Shown here one piece after another: positions 18,242 to 26,803 of a stretch of DNA of 64,000 nucleotides. Source of the DNA: Verrucomicrobiota bacterium (GTDB taxonomy: Bacteria > Verrucomicrobiota > Verrucomicrobiia > Verrucomicrobiales > Verrucomicrobiaceae); assembly GCA_025360015.1 (NCBI GenBank), contig JANYCZ010000023.1, forward strand, positions 1 to 64,000, given 5' to 3'. The translations under genes and the position numbers were made by a program. The notes below the pieces were generated by a model, which saw only the letters and a program-made list of their open reading frames with translations, ran no database searches and had not been told where the DNA came from. The number at the start of each line of letters is the position of its first letter. Position 1 is the stretch's first letter.

Positions 18242-18519
18242 GGCTTTTTGATGGGTGGTGCGATTGTGGCAGAAGGCGCGAAATCGTCATCAACGGATTT
18301 TTGCCAAGGAGCAGGGCGGCCAGGGTTCACGCATGAAGCGGGTCACGAGGGTGTGGCGGCTGATCAAAAAGGACGGAAGGGACAGGAAGGACGCAGTATC
18401 CACGACAGCCAGATGTTGCCGCTGTTCATGCGTAAACCCTGCATGGCTGCTCGTGAGCTTTACAAAATTGCGGCCAATTATTCATCGCGTTTATTTGGGT
18501 GCCTCCCTATTATCGCCTC

Positions 18520-19131
18520 ATGAAGTCTCTCTTGGTTGTCCTTGGTGTTGTTGTTGTGATCGGCCTGACCGTCATGGCTGGCTACAACGGTCTTGTTTCG
18601 AGCAATCAGGCCGTCGAGGGACAGTGGGCGCAGGTGCAGAACGTTTATCAGCGCCGAGCCGACCTGATCCCGAACTTGGTGAAGACTGTGGAAGGGGCGG
18701 CGAATTTTGAGAAAAGCACGCTCACGGAGATCACTGAGGCTCGGGCATCGGTTGGCAAGGTTCAGCCCAACAATGCACCTTCAGATCCGGCGCAGTTTGA
18801 AGCGTTCGAAAAGGCTCAGGGCGCCCTCAGCGGAGCGCTGAGTCGTTTGCTGGTGGTGGTGGAGCGTTATCCCGATCTCAAAGCGAATGCGGGTTTCCAG
18901 ACTCTGCAATCGCAACTGGAAGGCAGCGAGAACCGCATCGCGGTCGAACGCGGGCGCTTCAATGAGGTGGTGCAGAGTTACAACACCAAAATTAAGAGCA
19001 TCCCTGCGGTGTTTTATGCGGCTGCGCTCGGCTTCAAAGAGCGGCCCTATTTTCAAGCAAAACCGGGTGCTGAGGAGGTACCCAAAGTGGATTTTAACTT
19101 TGGTGGCAGCGCCGCCGGCAAACAGCCGTGA
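18520..19131 (+). CDS. lemA: LemA-family protein
   Basis: A 203-residue LemA. The start MKSLLVVLGVVVVIGLTVMA gives an N-terminal membrane anchor with a short N-terminus outside, as in the family; the ATG seven codons earlier adds nothing recognisable. The hallmark is the helical segment NQAVEGQWAQVQNVYQRRAD followed by LIPNLVKTVEGAANFE, and later NRIAVERGRFNEVVQSYNT and FYAAALGFKERPYF. Its stop overlaps the GTG start of the next gene in GTGA, so the two are translationally coupled. LemA with TPM-domain partners is a common envelope cassette; its biochemical role is not settled. Confidence 0.93.
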   Translation: MKSLLVVLGVVVVIGLTVMAGYNGLVSSNQAVEGQWAQVQNVYQRRADLIPNLVKTVEGAANFEKSTLTEITEARASVGKVQPNNAPSDPAQFEAFEKAQGALSGALSRLLVVVERYPDLKANAGFQTLQSQLEGSENRIAVERGRFNEVVQSYNTKIKSIPAVFYAAALGFKERPYFQAKPGAEEVPKVDFNFGGSAAGKQP

Positions 19132-19937
19132 GTGTGCGTGCCTCATCCTGGCTCGGCTCGCTGCGGCTGGTGCCTGTCATGCTGACGCTTGCCGTTACGG
19201 CGGTGCTGGCGGCTGAACAATTGCCGGAAAAGCCCGCGCGATTTTTCAATGACTACACTGGCTCCGTGAAACGTGACGTGGCGGATCAGTTGAACGAGCG
19301 TCTGGCGAAATATGAGCGTGAAAGCTCGAATCAACTGCTGGTGGTCTTCTATTCCCAACTGCTCACCGATTCGAGTCTGGAGGACTACTGCACACGGACT
19401 TTTGAAAAATGGGGGGTAGGACGTGCCGATCATGACAATGGCGCGGTGCTGTTCGTTTTTACTGAGCCGCACAAGATGCGCATTCAGACCGGCTACGGCC
19501 TGGAAGCCAGCCTGACGGATGCGGAGAGTTTCCGCATCATCGAGGGAATGAAGCCGCTGTTTCGCGCGGGAGACAACACCGGAGCTGCCAGCTTCGCCGT
19601 GTCCGGCATGATTGAGGCGACGGCGGGGGAGTACCAAGGCACTGGCAAAACATTGGCGGACGATCAAAGTGATCCGCAGTGGTGGATCATGATTATTTTC
19701 ATGACGGTCCTCATGGGCTTTCATATTTATTCTAGGATCCGGGGGAGCGGCCATGTCTATGACTCGAAAGGACGGCGGCATGTGCAAGGTGGCCAGCCCT
19801 GGTACAACCGGAGCTGGAGCTGGAGCAGCGGCGGTGGCTGGGGTGGAGGAGGGAGTGGCGGCGGCAGTGGTGGAGGCTCGTCGTTTTCCGGTGGGGGTGG
19901 CAGCACTGGCGGAGGCGGTGCCAGCGGAGGATGGTGA
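19128..19937 (+). CDS. TPM-domain membrane protein with Gly/Ser-rich tail
   Basis: A 269-residue protein starting with GTG inside the lemA stop. Order: signal segment VPVMLTLAVTAVLAAEQL, a TPM (YgcG-type) domain at residues 35-170 (FNDYTGSVKRDVADQLNERL, then NGAVLFVFTEPHKMRIQTGY), one membrane segment WWIMIIFMTVLMGFHIY, then a tail of about 60 residues made of Gly, Ser and Trp. This layout (signal, TPM, TM, glycine-rich end) is the standard YgcG form. TPM domains resemble phosphatase-like folds; the natural substrate is unknown. It is the middle gene of lemA-TPM-TPM. Confidence 0.9.
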   Translation: MSVRASSWLGSLRLVPVMLTLAVTAVLAAEQLPEKPARFFNDYTGSVKRDVADQLNERLAKYERESSNQLLVVFYSQLLTDSSLEDYCTRTFEKWGVGRADHDNGAVLFVFTEPHKMRIQTGYGLEASLTDAESFRIIEGMKPLFRAGDNTGAASFAVSGMIEATAGEYQGTGKTLADDQSDPQWWIMIIFMTVLMGFHIYSRIRGSGHVYDSKGRRHVQGGQPWYNRSWSWSSGGGWGGGGSGGGSGGGSSFSGGGGSTGGGGASGGW

Positions 19938-19939
19938 CT

Positions 19940-20374
19940 ATGAACGCAGACCAATTCATCGCCACGATTGAGGATGAGCAGGTGATTCGGGCGATCCAAT
20001 CTGCTGAGGCACGAACTAGCGGAGAGCTGCGTGTTTTTGTGACGGACAAGTTCGTGGAGGATCCGCTTGCGGAGGCATGGAAAACCTTCGCGCGTCTGAA
20101 CATGCAAGAGACAGCGCAACGAAACGCCGTGCTCCTTTTCGTGGGCCCGAAGGCGCGCAAGTTTGCGATCGTGGCCGATGAGGGCATCCATCGCTTTTGC
20201 AAGGAGGCATTCTGGGGCCAGCTCGCTCAGCAGTTGTCCGAAGGGTTTAAGGCTGGCGATTACACCGGTTCGCTGGTGCGTCTGATCGAAGACATTGGCC
20301 GGGAGCTTGCGGCGCATTTTCCTCGTTCGGAAAACGATGTGAACGAACTGCCGGACGAAGTGCTGCGGGATTGA
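19940..20374 (+). CDS. Stand-alone TPM-domain protein
   Basis: A 144-residue cytosolic-looking protein. Two ATGs are possible, at 19931 and 19940. A GGAGG at 19926-19930 is nine bases from the second and abuts the first, which decides for 19940 (MNADQFIATIEDE). The TPM domain fills the chain: AIQSAEARTSGELRVFVTDK, AVLLFVGPKARKFAIVADEG, FWGQLAQQLSEGFKAGDY. No signal or membrane segment is seen, unlike the gene before it. It is the third gene of the lemA operon and convergent with tolC-like gene 20381-21730, six bases apart. Confidence 0.85.
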   Translation: MNADQFIATIEDEQVIRAIQSAEARTSGELRVFVTDKFVEDPLAEAWKTFARLNMQETAQRNAVLLFVGPKARKFAIVADEGIHRFCKEAFWGQLAQQLSEGFKAGDYTGSLVRLIEDIGRELAAHFPRSENDVNELPDEVLRD

Positions 20375-20380
20375 GGAGCG

Positions 20381-21730
20381 CTATTTCCCCACGGCGCGTT
20401 TCAGCGCATGCTGGGCTTTGTTGAAGTCGGTCACGGCCATGACGCGGCTCTGGCGGGCGCGGGTCAGTTCATCGCGTGCGAGCAGGTATTCGAGGACCAC
20501 GCCGACCTGGCTGGCCTGGCGCTCTTTGGCGAGCTTGGTCATCTCTTCGGCGGCATCGACGGCTTCGTCGTTGATTTTGATCTGGTCGCTGGCGGACTGC
20601 GCGCGGGTGGCGGCTTCGACGACTTCGCGACCGACGGCGGCTTTGACCTGGCTGCTTTGCAGCGAGGCGCTTTCTTCACGGGCATCTGCCAGCTTTTGAC
20701 GCTGACGATCAAACAGGCCGCCGGGGCCGATCTTCCAGCCCACGCCGAGGTAGTAGTCCTGCTGGCTGCCGAAGTTTCCCCAGCGGTTGCCGACGTTGGG
20801 ACCGCCGCCCAGACCGCCTGCGGTGTAACCGGCCTGAACGCTGGGGATCAAAGGGGCTACACGGGCGCGGTCTTTCTCAGCATCCATCGAGCTGTGAATG
20901 GCGTGCGCGGCCTGAATCTCGGGGCGATTTTGCTGCGCGAGTGAAATCATGGTGGCGACGCCTTTGCCTGACATCATCTTAACAGGAACGAGATCCGACT
21001 TCGCGGGGCGCAGCACGGCATCCGGTGTGAGGCGGAGAATTTCAGCGAGTCGTGCGACGGCGAGATCGCGGCGCTCTTCGCCCTGGCGGATCGCGAGCTT
21101 GGCGCGGCTCAGTTGTGATTTAACCCGCAGTGAATCCGCGCGGAAGGCGGTGCCAGCGGTGACAGCGCCCTCAAGCTGCTTGCCGTAGTCTTCGGTGAGC
21201 TGCAGATCGTCTTCGATGATGGTGAGCATGGCCTCGGCGGCGAGCAGGTCGTAGTAACGCTCCACCGACTGCGTCACGATGTCGATGCGTGCTTTTGTGG
21301 CGAGGTGCTCGGCGGCGAGCGCGCGCTGCTTCGCGGCGAGTGCGGCATAATAGATGTCTCCTGGCGACCAGTCGATCATGGCGGTGGTGCCGACGGTGTA
21401 CTGCTGCTTGTTCACGTTGAAGACGTTGCCTGCAATGTCCTGCAAGCGACCTTCATGGCCGCGATAACCGGCACCGAGACTTAAGGATGGCCAGAAGCGC
21501 TGCCAGGCCTGCTTGGATTCCGCTATTGCTTCATCATGCCTTGCGCGTGCGAGCTGGATCTCGTCGTTGTTGGCACCGGCGAGGCGCATGACGGTGCGGA
21601 GATCGACGAAGGCGGGATCGGCGTGAAGAGAGGTGACGAAGAGCAGGAGTGCCAAATGACGAATGACGAATGCGGAATGACGAATGATGAAAGTCATGGC
21701 GTGCGAGAGAGTGCGTTCGGGTTTCGTCAT
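20381..21730 (-). CDS. TolC-family outer-membrane efflux protein
   Basis: About 449 residues. The ATG at 21730 overlaps the stop of the adaptor gene in ATGA, giving coupling; an in-frame ATG at 21697 (MTFIIRHSAF) would give a tidier signal peptide, so either is possible. The secretion signal IIRHSAFVIRHLALLLFVTS is itself encoded by a heptanucleotide tandem repeat. The mature chain shows the two-fold coiled-coil repeats of TolC (NNDEIQLARARHDEAIAESK, then LSRAKLAIRQGEERRDLAVA) and strand pairs (SLSLGAGYRG, VQAGYTAGGL, YYLGVGWKIG). It should form the outer-membrane duct for the RND pump encoded upstream. Confidence 0.9.
   Translation of the reverse strand: MTKPERTLSHAMTFIIRHSAFVIRHLALLLFVTSLHADPAFVDLRTVMRLAGANNDEIQLARARHDEAIAESKQAWQRFWPSLSLGAGYRGHEGRLQDIAGNVFNVNKQQYTVGTTAMIDWSPGDIYYAALAAKQRALAAEHLATKARIDIVTQSVERYYDLLAAEAMLTIIEDDLQLTEDYGKQLEGAVTAGTAFRADSLRVKSQLSRAKLAIRQGEERRDLAVARLAEILRLTPDAVLRPAKSDLVPVKMMSGKGVATMISLAQQNRPEIQAAHAIHSSMDAEKDRARVAPLIPSVQAGYTAGGLGGGPNVGNRWGNFGSQQDYYLGVGWKIGPGGLFDRQRQKLADAREESASLQSSQVKAAVGREVVEAATRAQSASDQIKINDEAVDAAEEMTKLAKERQASQVGVVLEYLLARDELTRARQSRVMAVTDFNKAQHALKRAVGK
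21654..21695. repeat. Heptanucleotide tandem repeat inside TolC signal-peptide region
   Basis: Six imperfect copies of GAATGAC run head to tail (AAATGAC, GAATGAC, GAATGCG, GAATGAC, GAATGAT, GAAAGTC). Because seven is not a multiple of three, three copies make one heptapeptide; on the minus strand this appears as IRHSAFV then IRHLALL in the secretion signal of the TolC-like protein. Confidence 0.85.
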
Positions 21731-22707
21731 TTGACCGTGACGGGCTGCTTGTCGGTGAGCAGGGTGGTGCCCGGCAGGAGGATCGTGTCATCGGTTTTGA
21801 GATCGGGAATCTCGACATGTGTGCCGTCGTTGAAGCCGGGCTTCACTGGGGTTTTGATGGCTTTGCCTTCGACGTGCTTGAAGACGAAGGCGTTGGTCTT
21901 TTCCATGACGAGTCCGGCGACGGGGATGAGGGTGGCTTTGTCGTGTTTTTCGACGGCGATCTTCACCATCGCGTACATGCCGGGACGGAGTTTGAGGTCG
22001 GCGTTTTTGAGGTCGGCTTCGGCGAGCATGGTGCGGGTGGCGGGATCGAGGGCGTAGGCGATGCGGGAGATGCTGGCTTCGACGAGGGCGGGGCCGCTGG
22101 CATCGATCTGGGCTTTCACGGGTTTGCCGACGGCGACGAGGGCGGTTTCCATTTCGGTGACGGGGATCTGGAGGCGCAGCGTGCTGGCATCGACGATCTC
22201 GACGACTTTGCCGGTGTGGGCGTTTACCAAGGCTCCGACATCGACGTGGCGCGCGGTGATGATGCCGTCGAACGGGGCTTTGATGTCCGCAAAGGCGAGC
22301 ATGGTGGTGACGCGGTCCATGCCTGCTTTGGCGATGGCCAGTCGCGCTTCCGCATCTTCGACTGACTGAGGCAGCACGATGTCGGGGGACTTGGCGCGGG
22401 CTTCGTGCATGCGCTTTGACTCCAGGCTGGCGGCGGCGACTTCGGCTTTGCTTTTGGCGAGATCGGCCTGGAGTTCGGGCACTTCGAGCTTTGCGAGAAC
22501 CTGACCGGCTTTGACGGCATCGCCTTTATCAACGCTGATGGTGGCGATGTAGCCGGTGACTTTGGCGTAGAGCACGGCCTGCTGCCATGGCGCGAGCGAA
22601 CCGGGCAAGGCGACCCAACGATGGATGGTGCCGGTGGTCGGCTTGGTGGCGGGGAGGTCGAGCGCCGAAGAGAGCGTGGTGAGGAGGAGGAAGATCAGCA
22701 AGCGCAT
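21727..22707 (-). CDS. RND efflux periplasmic adaptor (membrane-fusion protein)
   Basis: A 326-residue HlyD/AcrA-type adaptor. It starts with a signal peptide (MRLLIFLLLTTLSSALDLPA). The barrel-sandwich half-motifs flank a short helical hairpin: YAKVTGYIATISVDKGDAVK and KAGQVLAKLEVPELQADL before it, FADIKAPFDGIITARHVDVG after it. A beta-barrel domain follows (TLRLQIPVTEMETALVAVGK), then a membrane-proximal region (TLIPVAGLVMEKTNAFVF). It joins the inner-membrane pump to the TolC-like duct. It lies in the order permease, adaptor, TolC, all minus strand, overlapping the last by ATGA. Confidence 0.93.
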   Translation of the reverse strand: MRLLIFLLLTTLSSALDLPATKPTTGTIHRWVALPGSLAPWQQAVLYAKVTGYIATISVDKGDAVKAGQVLAKLEVPELQADLAKSKAEVAAASLESKRMHEARAKSPDIVLPQSVEDAEARLAIAKAGMDRVTTMLAFADIKAPFDGIITARHVDVGALVNAHTGKVVEIVDASTLRLQIPVTEMETALVAVGKPVKAQIDASGPALVEASISRIAYALDPATRTMLAEADLKNADLKLRPGMYAMVKIAVEKHDKATLIPVAGLVMEKTNAFVFKHVEGKAIKTPVKPGFNDGTHVEIPDLKTDDTILLPGTTLLTDKQPVTVK

Positions 22708-22724
22708 GGCGGTGGCGGAGGATT

Positions 22725-22759
22725 GAAAACTGAAAACTGGGAACTGAAGATTTTAAATT
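22725..22759. repeat. Heptanucleotide tandem repeat between pump and adaptor genes
   Basis: Five imperfect heptads (GAAAACT, GAAAACT, GGGAACT, GAAGATT, TTAAATT) fill part of the 95-base gap just upstream of the adaptor start. The period, though not the sequence, is the same as in the repeat at the adaptor/TolC junction. Confidence 0.75.
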
Positions 22760-22802
22760 GGCCGGAGCTTCGCGCTGAAGGATGTGGGCAGTTGGATGCG
22801 AT

Positions 22803-25800
22803 TCAGGATTCAAGTGGCTCCAGTGAGGCAGTGCTGGCTGTCTTGCTTGCGAGCAACGCATACACGGCGGGAAGGACGAGGAGCGTTGCCACGGTGGCGA
22901 GGGCGAGACCGCCGATGGTGGCGATGGCGAGGGGGCTGGTCTGGGAGCGGGCGAGAGCCATGGGGATCATGCCGGCGATCATGGCGAGGGTGGTCATGAG
23001 GATGGGGCGCAGACGCGTGGTGGCGCTTTCCAGAGGGGCATCGCGTTTGCTGAGACCGGTGAGCTGGGCGCGATGGGCGAAGGTGACGAGGAGGATGGCA
23101 TTGGCGACGGCGACACCCACGGACATGATGGCGCCCATGAAACTTTGCAGATTGAGCGTGGTGCCGGTGAGCATGAGAGCGAGCAGGACACCGAGCAGCG
23201 CGGCGGGAATGGTGGTGAGAACCATGAAAGCGAGGCGCAGGCTTTGGAAATTGGCGACGAGGAGCAGGAAGATCGTCACGATGGCGATGAGCAGACCGGT
23301 CTGCAGGCCGCTCTGAAGTTCTCTAAGCGGTGGCACCTGACCGCGCAGTGTGACGCTGACACCGGCGGGTGCGCGATTGGCAGCGATGACTTTTTCGACT
23401 TCTTTGGCGATGACGCCTAGAGGCTGGTTGTGAAGATTCGCAGTGATGGAAACGGTGCGGGCCATGTTGTAGCGGTCGTACTGGCCGATGACGCTGCCTT
23501 CGGTGATTTTGGCGATGTTGCGCAGGGGGACGGGTGGTTTGTTCTGCGCGGTGATGGGAAGGTTGCGCAGGTCTTCGAGGCCTTTCATGAGCGTCTGCGG
23601 GACCTGGACTTGGAGCGAGTAGCTGACGCCGGTCTTGGTATCGGCCCAGAAGTTTGGCACGGTGAAGCGGCTGCTGGCGGTGGCGGCGACGAGGCTGCGG
23701 GTGGCATCGCTCATCTTCACGCCGAGCAGGCCGGCGCGCTCGCGGTCGATCTGCACATCGACGCTGGGATAGTCGAGGGTCTGGCTGAACTGCACATCGC
23801 GGAGGTCTTTGAGTTCGGCGAGTTTGGTCTTGAGAAGTTCAGCGTGTGCACGGCTGGCGGCGAAGTCCTTGCCGCTGACGGCGACTTCGATGGGCGTGGG
23901 GGAACCGAGGGCCATGACGCGTGAGACGATGTCCGCAGGCTCGAAGGAGAAGAGGACCTGCGGGAACTCGGCGGCGAGGCGGGCGCGGAGTTTTTCGCGC
24001 AGCGGTGAGATGGCAACGCCGCTGCCGTCTTTGAGCTGGATTTGCAGGATGGCTTCTTCAGGGCCGCTGTTCCACTGGTGGATGAGATTGACGGGATAGT
24101 TCGGCGCATGCACGCCGACTAGGCCCATGCTGATGGAGACTTTATCGGGGCCGGTTTCCTCGCCGATGATCGCCAGTGTGCGCAGGGCGATCTGCTCAGT
24201 GGTTTCGAGGCGTGTGGCCGTGGGCGCGCGCAGGCGGAGCTGGAGCTGGCCGGCGTCGATCTGCGGGAAGATCTCGGTGCCGAGGAAGGGCAGCAGGATG
24301 CTGATGGCGAAGATCACCCCAACGAGGTAGGCGGGGACGAGGATGTAACGAGTGGCGAGGGAGGGGAGAAAAATCCAGCGCAGTGCGGATTCGCCTGCGG
24401 GTTTGGCTTTTGCCTCGGTGCGTGGTTTGGAGTGCCACCAGATGTTCAGGATCGGCACGAGGGTGCTGGAGAGCAGGTAGGAGGCGATCATGCTGAAGCC
24501 GACGGCGAGGGAGAGCGGCAGAAAGAGGGCCTTGGCAGCGCCGGTCATGAAGAAGCTGGGGACGAAGACGGCGAGGACGCAGAGCATGGAGAGCGAGCGC
24601 GGGCCGATGGTTTCCTCAGAGGCATCCAAGACAATGCGGGAGAGGGAGTGGCCGCCGCCGAGCTTCATCCGGCGATGGATGTTTTCGATCTCCACGGTGG
24701 CTTCATCCACCAGGATGCCGACGGCGAGGGAGAGGCCGCCCAGCGTCATGAGATTGATGGTGTAGCCACCGATCCAGAGCGCGAGCACGGCGGCAGCGAT
24801 GGCGATGGGGATGTTCAGCACGACGATGAAGGCGCTGCGCAAATCCCGCAGGAAGAGGAGCACCATGAGGCCGGTGAGCGCGGCACCGAGGAGGCCTTCT
24901 TTGACGAGATCGCGGATGGCGCGAATGATCCAGGGGCTTTGATCAAACTCAAAGGTGACGTTGATGTCTTCGGGGCAGGCGGCTTTGAATTTGGGCAGGT
25001 TTTGTTTCACCAACTCGACGACGCTCAAAGTGGAGGCATCGCTGCGCTTGGTGACGGGCATGTACACGGTGCGTTTGCCGTTCACGATGGCGATGCTGTA
25101 CGTTGTGTCGCTGCCGTCACTGACTTCGCCGATGTCACGCACAAAGACGGCGCCCTGGTCGGTGACCTTGACTGGCACGGCGGCGAGGTCCTGGATGTTT
25201 TTGACGATGGCGTTGGTGGGAACGATGGGGAAGCTGCCGGGCAGCGCGAGATTACCGCTGGGGCTGATGGTGTTTGCGGCAGTCATCGCGGCGACGATGT
25301 CATCGGGTGAGAGGCCGTAGGCGCGAAGACGATCCGGCTTCACATTGATCAGAATCGTGCGTGCGCTGCCGCCGAAAGGTGGTGGTGCGGAAACACCGGG
25401 CAGCGTGGCGAAGAGCGGGCGTACCATGTTGAGCGCGGCATCCTGCATCTGGCCGACTGTGCGGGTGGGATTTTCGGTGGAGAAGACGAGATTGCCCACC
25501 GGCACGCTACCTGCATCGAACCGTGTGACGAATGCGCCCGGCGTGCCCGGTGGCATGAAGGAGCGTGCGCGGTTCACATACGCGATGGTTTCAGAGAGCG
25601 CGGCGGACATGTCCGTGCCGGGATGAAACTGCAGCTTCATGATGGAAGCGCCCTGGATGTTCTTGGACTCCACGTGCTCGATGCCGGCGATGTAGAGGAA
25701 GTGGTACTCGTAGTAGTAGGTCAGGTAGCCTTCCATCTGCAGCGGGTCCATGCCGCCATAGGGCTGGGCGACATAGATGGTCGGAATGCCCAGCGTGGGG

Positions 25801-25910
25801 AAGACATCTCGGGCCATTTTTTCGTTCGCCTGCCACGCGCCGAGGAGGATGGCCACGACGATGACGATGATGGTCCAGGGATGGCGCAGGGCGAAGCGGG
25901 GGAGGGACAT
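22803..25910 (-). CDS. RND-family efflux permease
   Basis: A 1,035-residue inner-membrane pump when started at MSLPRFALRHPWTIIVIVVA; the longer frame to 26312 adds 134 residues of non-coding character. It has the usual RND plan: TM1, porter loop, TM2-7, second loop, TM8-12. Landmarks are GAWQANEKMARDVFPTLGIP, VEHVESKNIQGASIMKLQF, and TM4 LSLAVGILVDEATVEIENIH, where the proton-relay pair of AcrB (two Asp) reads Asp-Glu. TM11-12 includes MGAIMSVGVAVANAILLVTF. It exports drugs or other hydrophobic compounds by proton antiport; substrate is unknown. The gene order with adaptor and TolC completes a tripartite pump. Confidence 0.95.
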   Translation of the reverse strand: MSLPRFALRHPWTIIVIVVAILLGAWQANEKMARDVFPTLGIPTIYVAQPYGGMDPLQMEGYLTYYYEYHFLYIAGIEHVESKNIQGASIMKLQFHPGTDMSAALSETIAYVNRARSFMPPGTPGAFVTRFDAGSVPVGNLVFSTENPTRTVGQMQDAALNMVRPLFATLPGVSAPPPFGGSARTILINVKPDRLRAYGLSPDDIVAAMTAANTISPSGNLALPGSFPIVPTNAIVKNIQDLAAVPVKVTDQGAVFVRDIGEVSDGSDTTYSIAIVNGKRTVYMPVTKRSDASTLSVVELVKQNLPKFKAACPEDINVTFEFDQSPWIIRAIRDLVKEGLLGAALTGLMVLLFLRDLRSAFIVVLNIPIAIAAAVLALWIGGYTINLMTLGGLSLAVGILVDEATVEIENIHRRMKLGGGHSLSRIVLDASEETIGPRSLSMLCVLAVFVPSFFMTGAAKALFLPLSLAVGFSMIASYLLSSTLVPILNIWWHSKPRTEAKAKPAGESALRWIFLPSLATRYILVPAYLVGVIFAISILLPFLGTEIFPQIDAGQLQLRLRAPTATRLETTEQIALRTLAIIGEETGPDKVSISMGLVGVHAPNYPVNLIHQWNSGPEEAILQIQLKDGSGVAISPLREKLRARLAAEFPQVLFSFEPADIVSRVMALGSPTPIEVAVSGKDFAASRAHAELLKTKLAELKDLRDVQFSQTLDYPSVDVQIDRERAGLLGVKMSDATRSLVAATASSRFTVPNFWADTKTGVSYSLQVQVPQTLMKGLEDLRNLPITAQNKPPVPLRNIAKITEGSVIGQYDRYNMARTVSITANLHNQPLGVIAKEVEKVIAANRAPAGVSVTLRGQVPPLRELQSGLQTGLLIAIVTIFLLLVANFQSLRLAFMVLTTIPAALLGVLLALMLTGTTLNLQSFMGAIMSVGVAVANAILLVTFAHRAQLTGLSKRDAPLESATTRLRPILMTTLAMIAGMIPMALARSQTSPLAIATIGGLALATVATLLVLPAVYALLASKTASTASLEPLES

Positions 25911-26096
25911 TGGGAAATGACGAATGGCTGAAAAGGCGGCTGGTAACTGGTCGGGAGGGCAGGTTCTATCAGGCAACAGCGTTGCACAAACTAGCCAGTT
26001 ATTGCCTTGGATGGCAATTACATAGGCCGGTATCGTCAGGAATACATCTGACAGGATCCGTCTTGCGGGTGCAGTGTGAACGCAGGAAGGTAAGGC

Positions 26097-26786
26097 ATGA
26101 GTCACTCTGAAAATCATCGAGCGCATCGCATCGGCTGGCTGCGTGCCGCTGTTCTTGGGGCCAATGATGGCATTGTTTCCACGGCGAGTTTGATCGTGGG
26201 AGTGGCGGCAGCGGAGTCGAGTCAAAGCAATGTGCTGGTTGCTGGTATCGCAGGGCTGGTGGCCGGGGCGATGTCGATGGCGGCGGGTGAGTATGTGTCT
26301 GTCAGCTCTCAATCAGATACGGAGCAGGCCGACATCGCGCGCGAGCGTCGGGAACTGGCTGAGGATGGCGAGAGTGAACACGCCGAACTGGCAGCGATCT
26401 ATGTGGGCCGAGGGCTAGAACCGGAGCTTGCCAAACAGGTAGCGGTGCAGTTGATGAAGAAGGATGCGCTGGGCGCGCATGCCCGGGATGAGCTGGGCAT
26501 ATCTGAAACGCTGATCGCGCGGCCGGTGCAGGCGGCGTTTGCCTCGGCGGCTTCGTTTGCGGTGGGCGCCGCTCTACCATTGCTCTTGGTCGTGGTGGTG
26601 CCTGCGTCGGTGCTTTTGTGGACGGTGTCGCTGAGCTCGCTGTTGTTCCTGGCACTGCTGGGGGCTCTGGCTGCTCGTGCGGGTGGGTCTCCTGTGTGGA
26701 GGTCCGCGTGGCGTGTGACGTTCTGGGGAGCCCTGGCGATGGGACTGACGGCGGGCGTGGGGAAATTGTTTGGAGCGGTGGTTTAA
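26097..26786 (+). CDS. VIT1/CCC1-family metal transporter
   Basis: A 229-residue membrane protein of the vacuolar iron transporter family. TM1 contains LRAAVLGANDGIVSTASLIV with the Asp needed for metal passage; TM2 is VAGIAGLVAGAMSMAAGEYV followed by SVSSQSDTEQ. A cytosolic helical metal-binding segment rich in Glu (ERRELAEDGESEHAELAAIY) follows, and three more membrane segments close the protein (FASAASFAVGAALPLLLVVV, SSLLFLALLGALAARAG, FWGALAMGLTAGVGKLFGAV). The family moves Fe(II) or Mn(II) out of the cytosol by proton antiport. It sits between the RND operon and chrA, suggesting a metal-handling neighbourhood. Confidence 0.93.
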   Translation: MSHSENHRAHRIGWLRAAVLGANDGIVSTASLIVGVAAAESSQSNVLVAGIAGLVAGAMSMAAGEYVSVSSQSDTEQADIARERRELAEDGESEHAELAAIYVGRGLEPELAKQVAVQLMKKDALGAHARDELGISETLIARPVQAAFASAASFAVGAALPLLLVVVVPASVLLWTVSLSSLLFLALLGALAARAGGSPVWRSAWRVTFWGALAMGLTAGVGKLFGAVV

Positions 26787-26803
26787 TCGACTGAAGATTT
26801 TGG

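Noticed and set aside
18242..18519. Plus-strand frames between the methyltransferase and lemA (18092-18523, 18255-18710)
   Set aside because: They run across the start of the methyltransferase or into lemA in another frame and have no consistent protein-like content.
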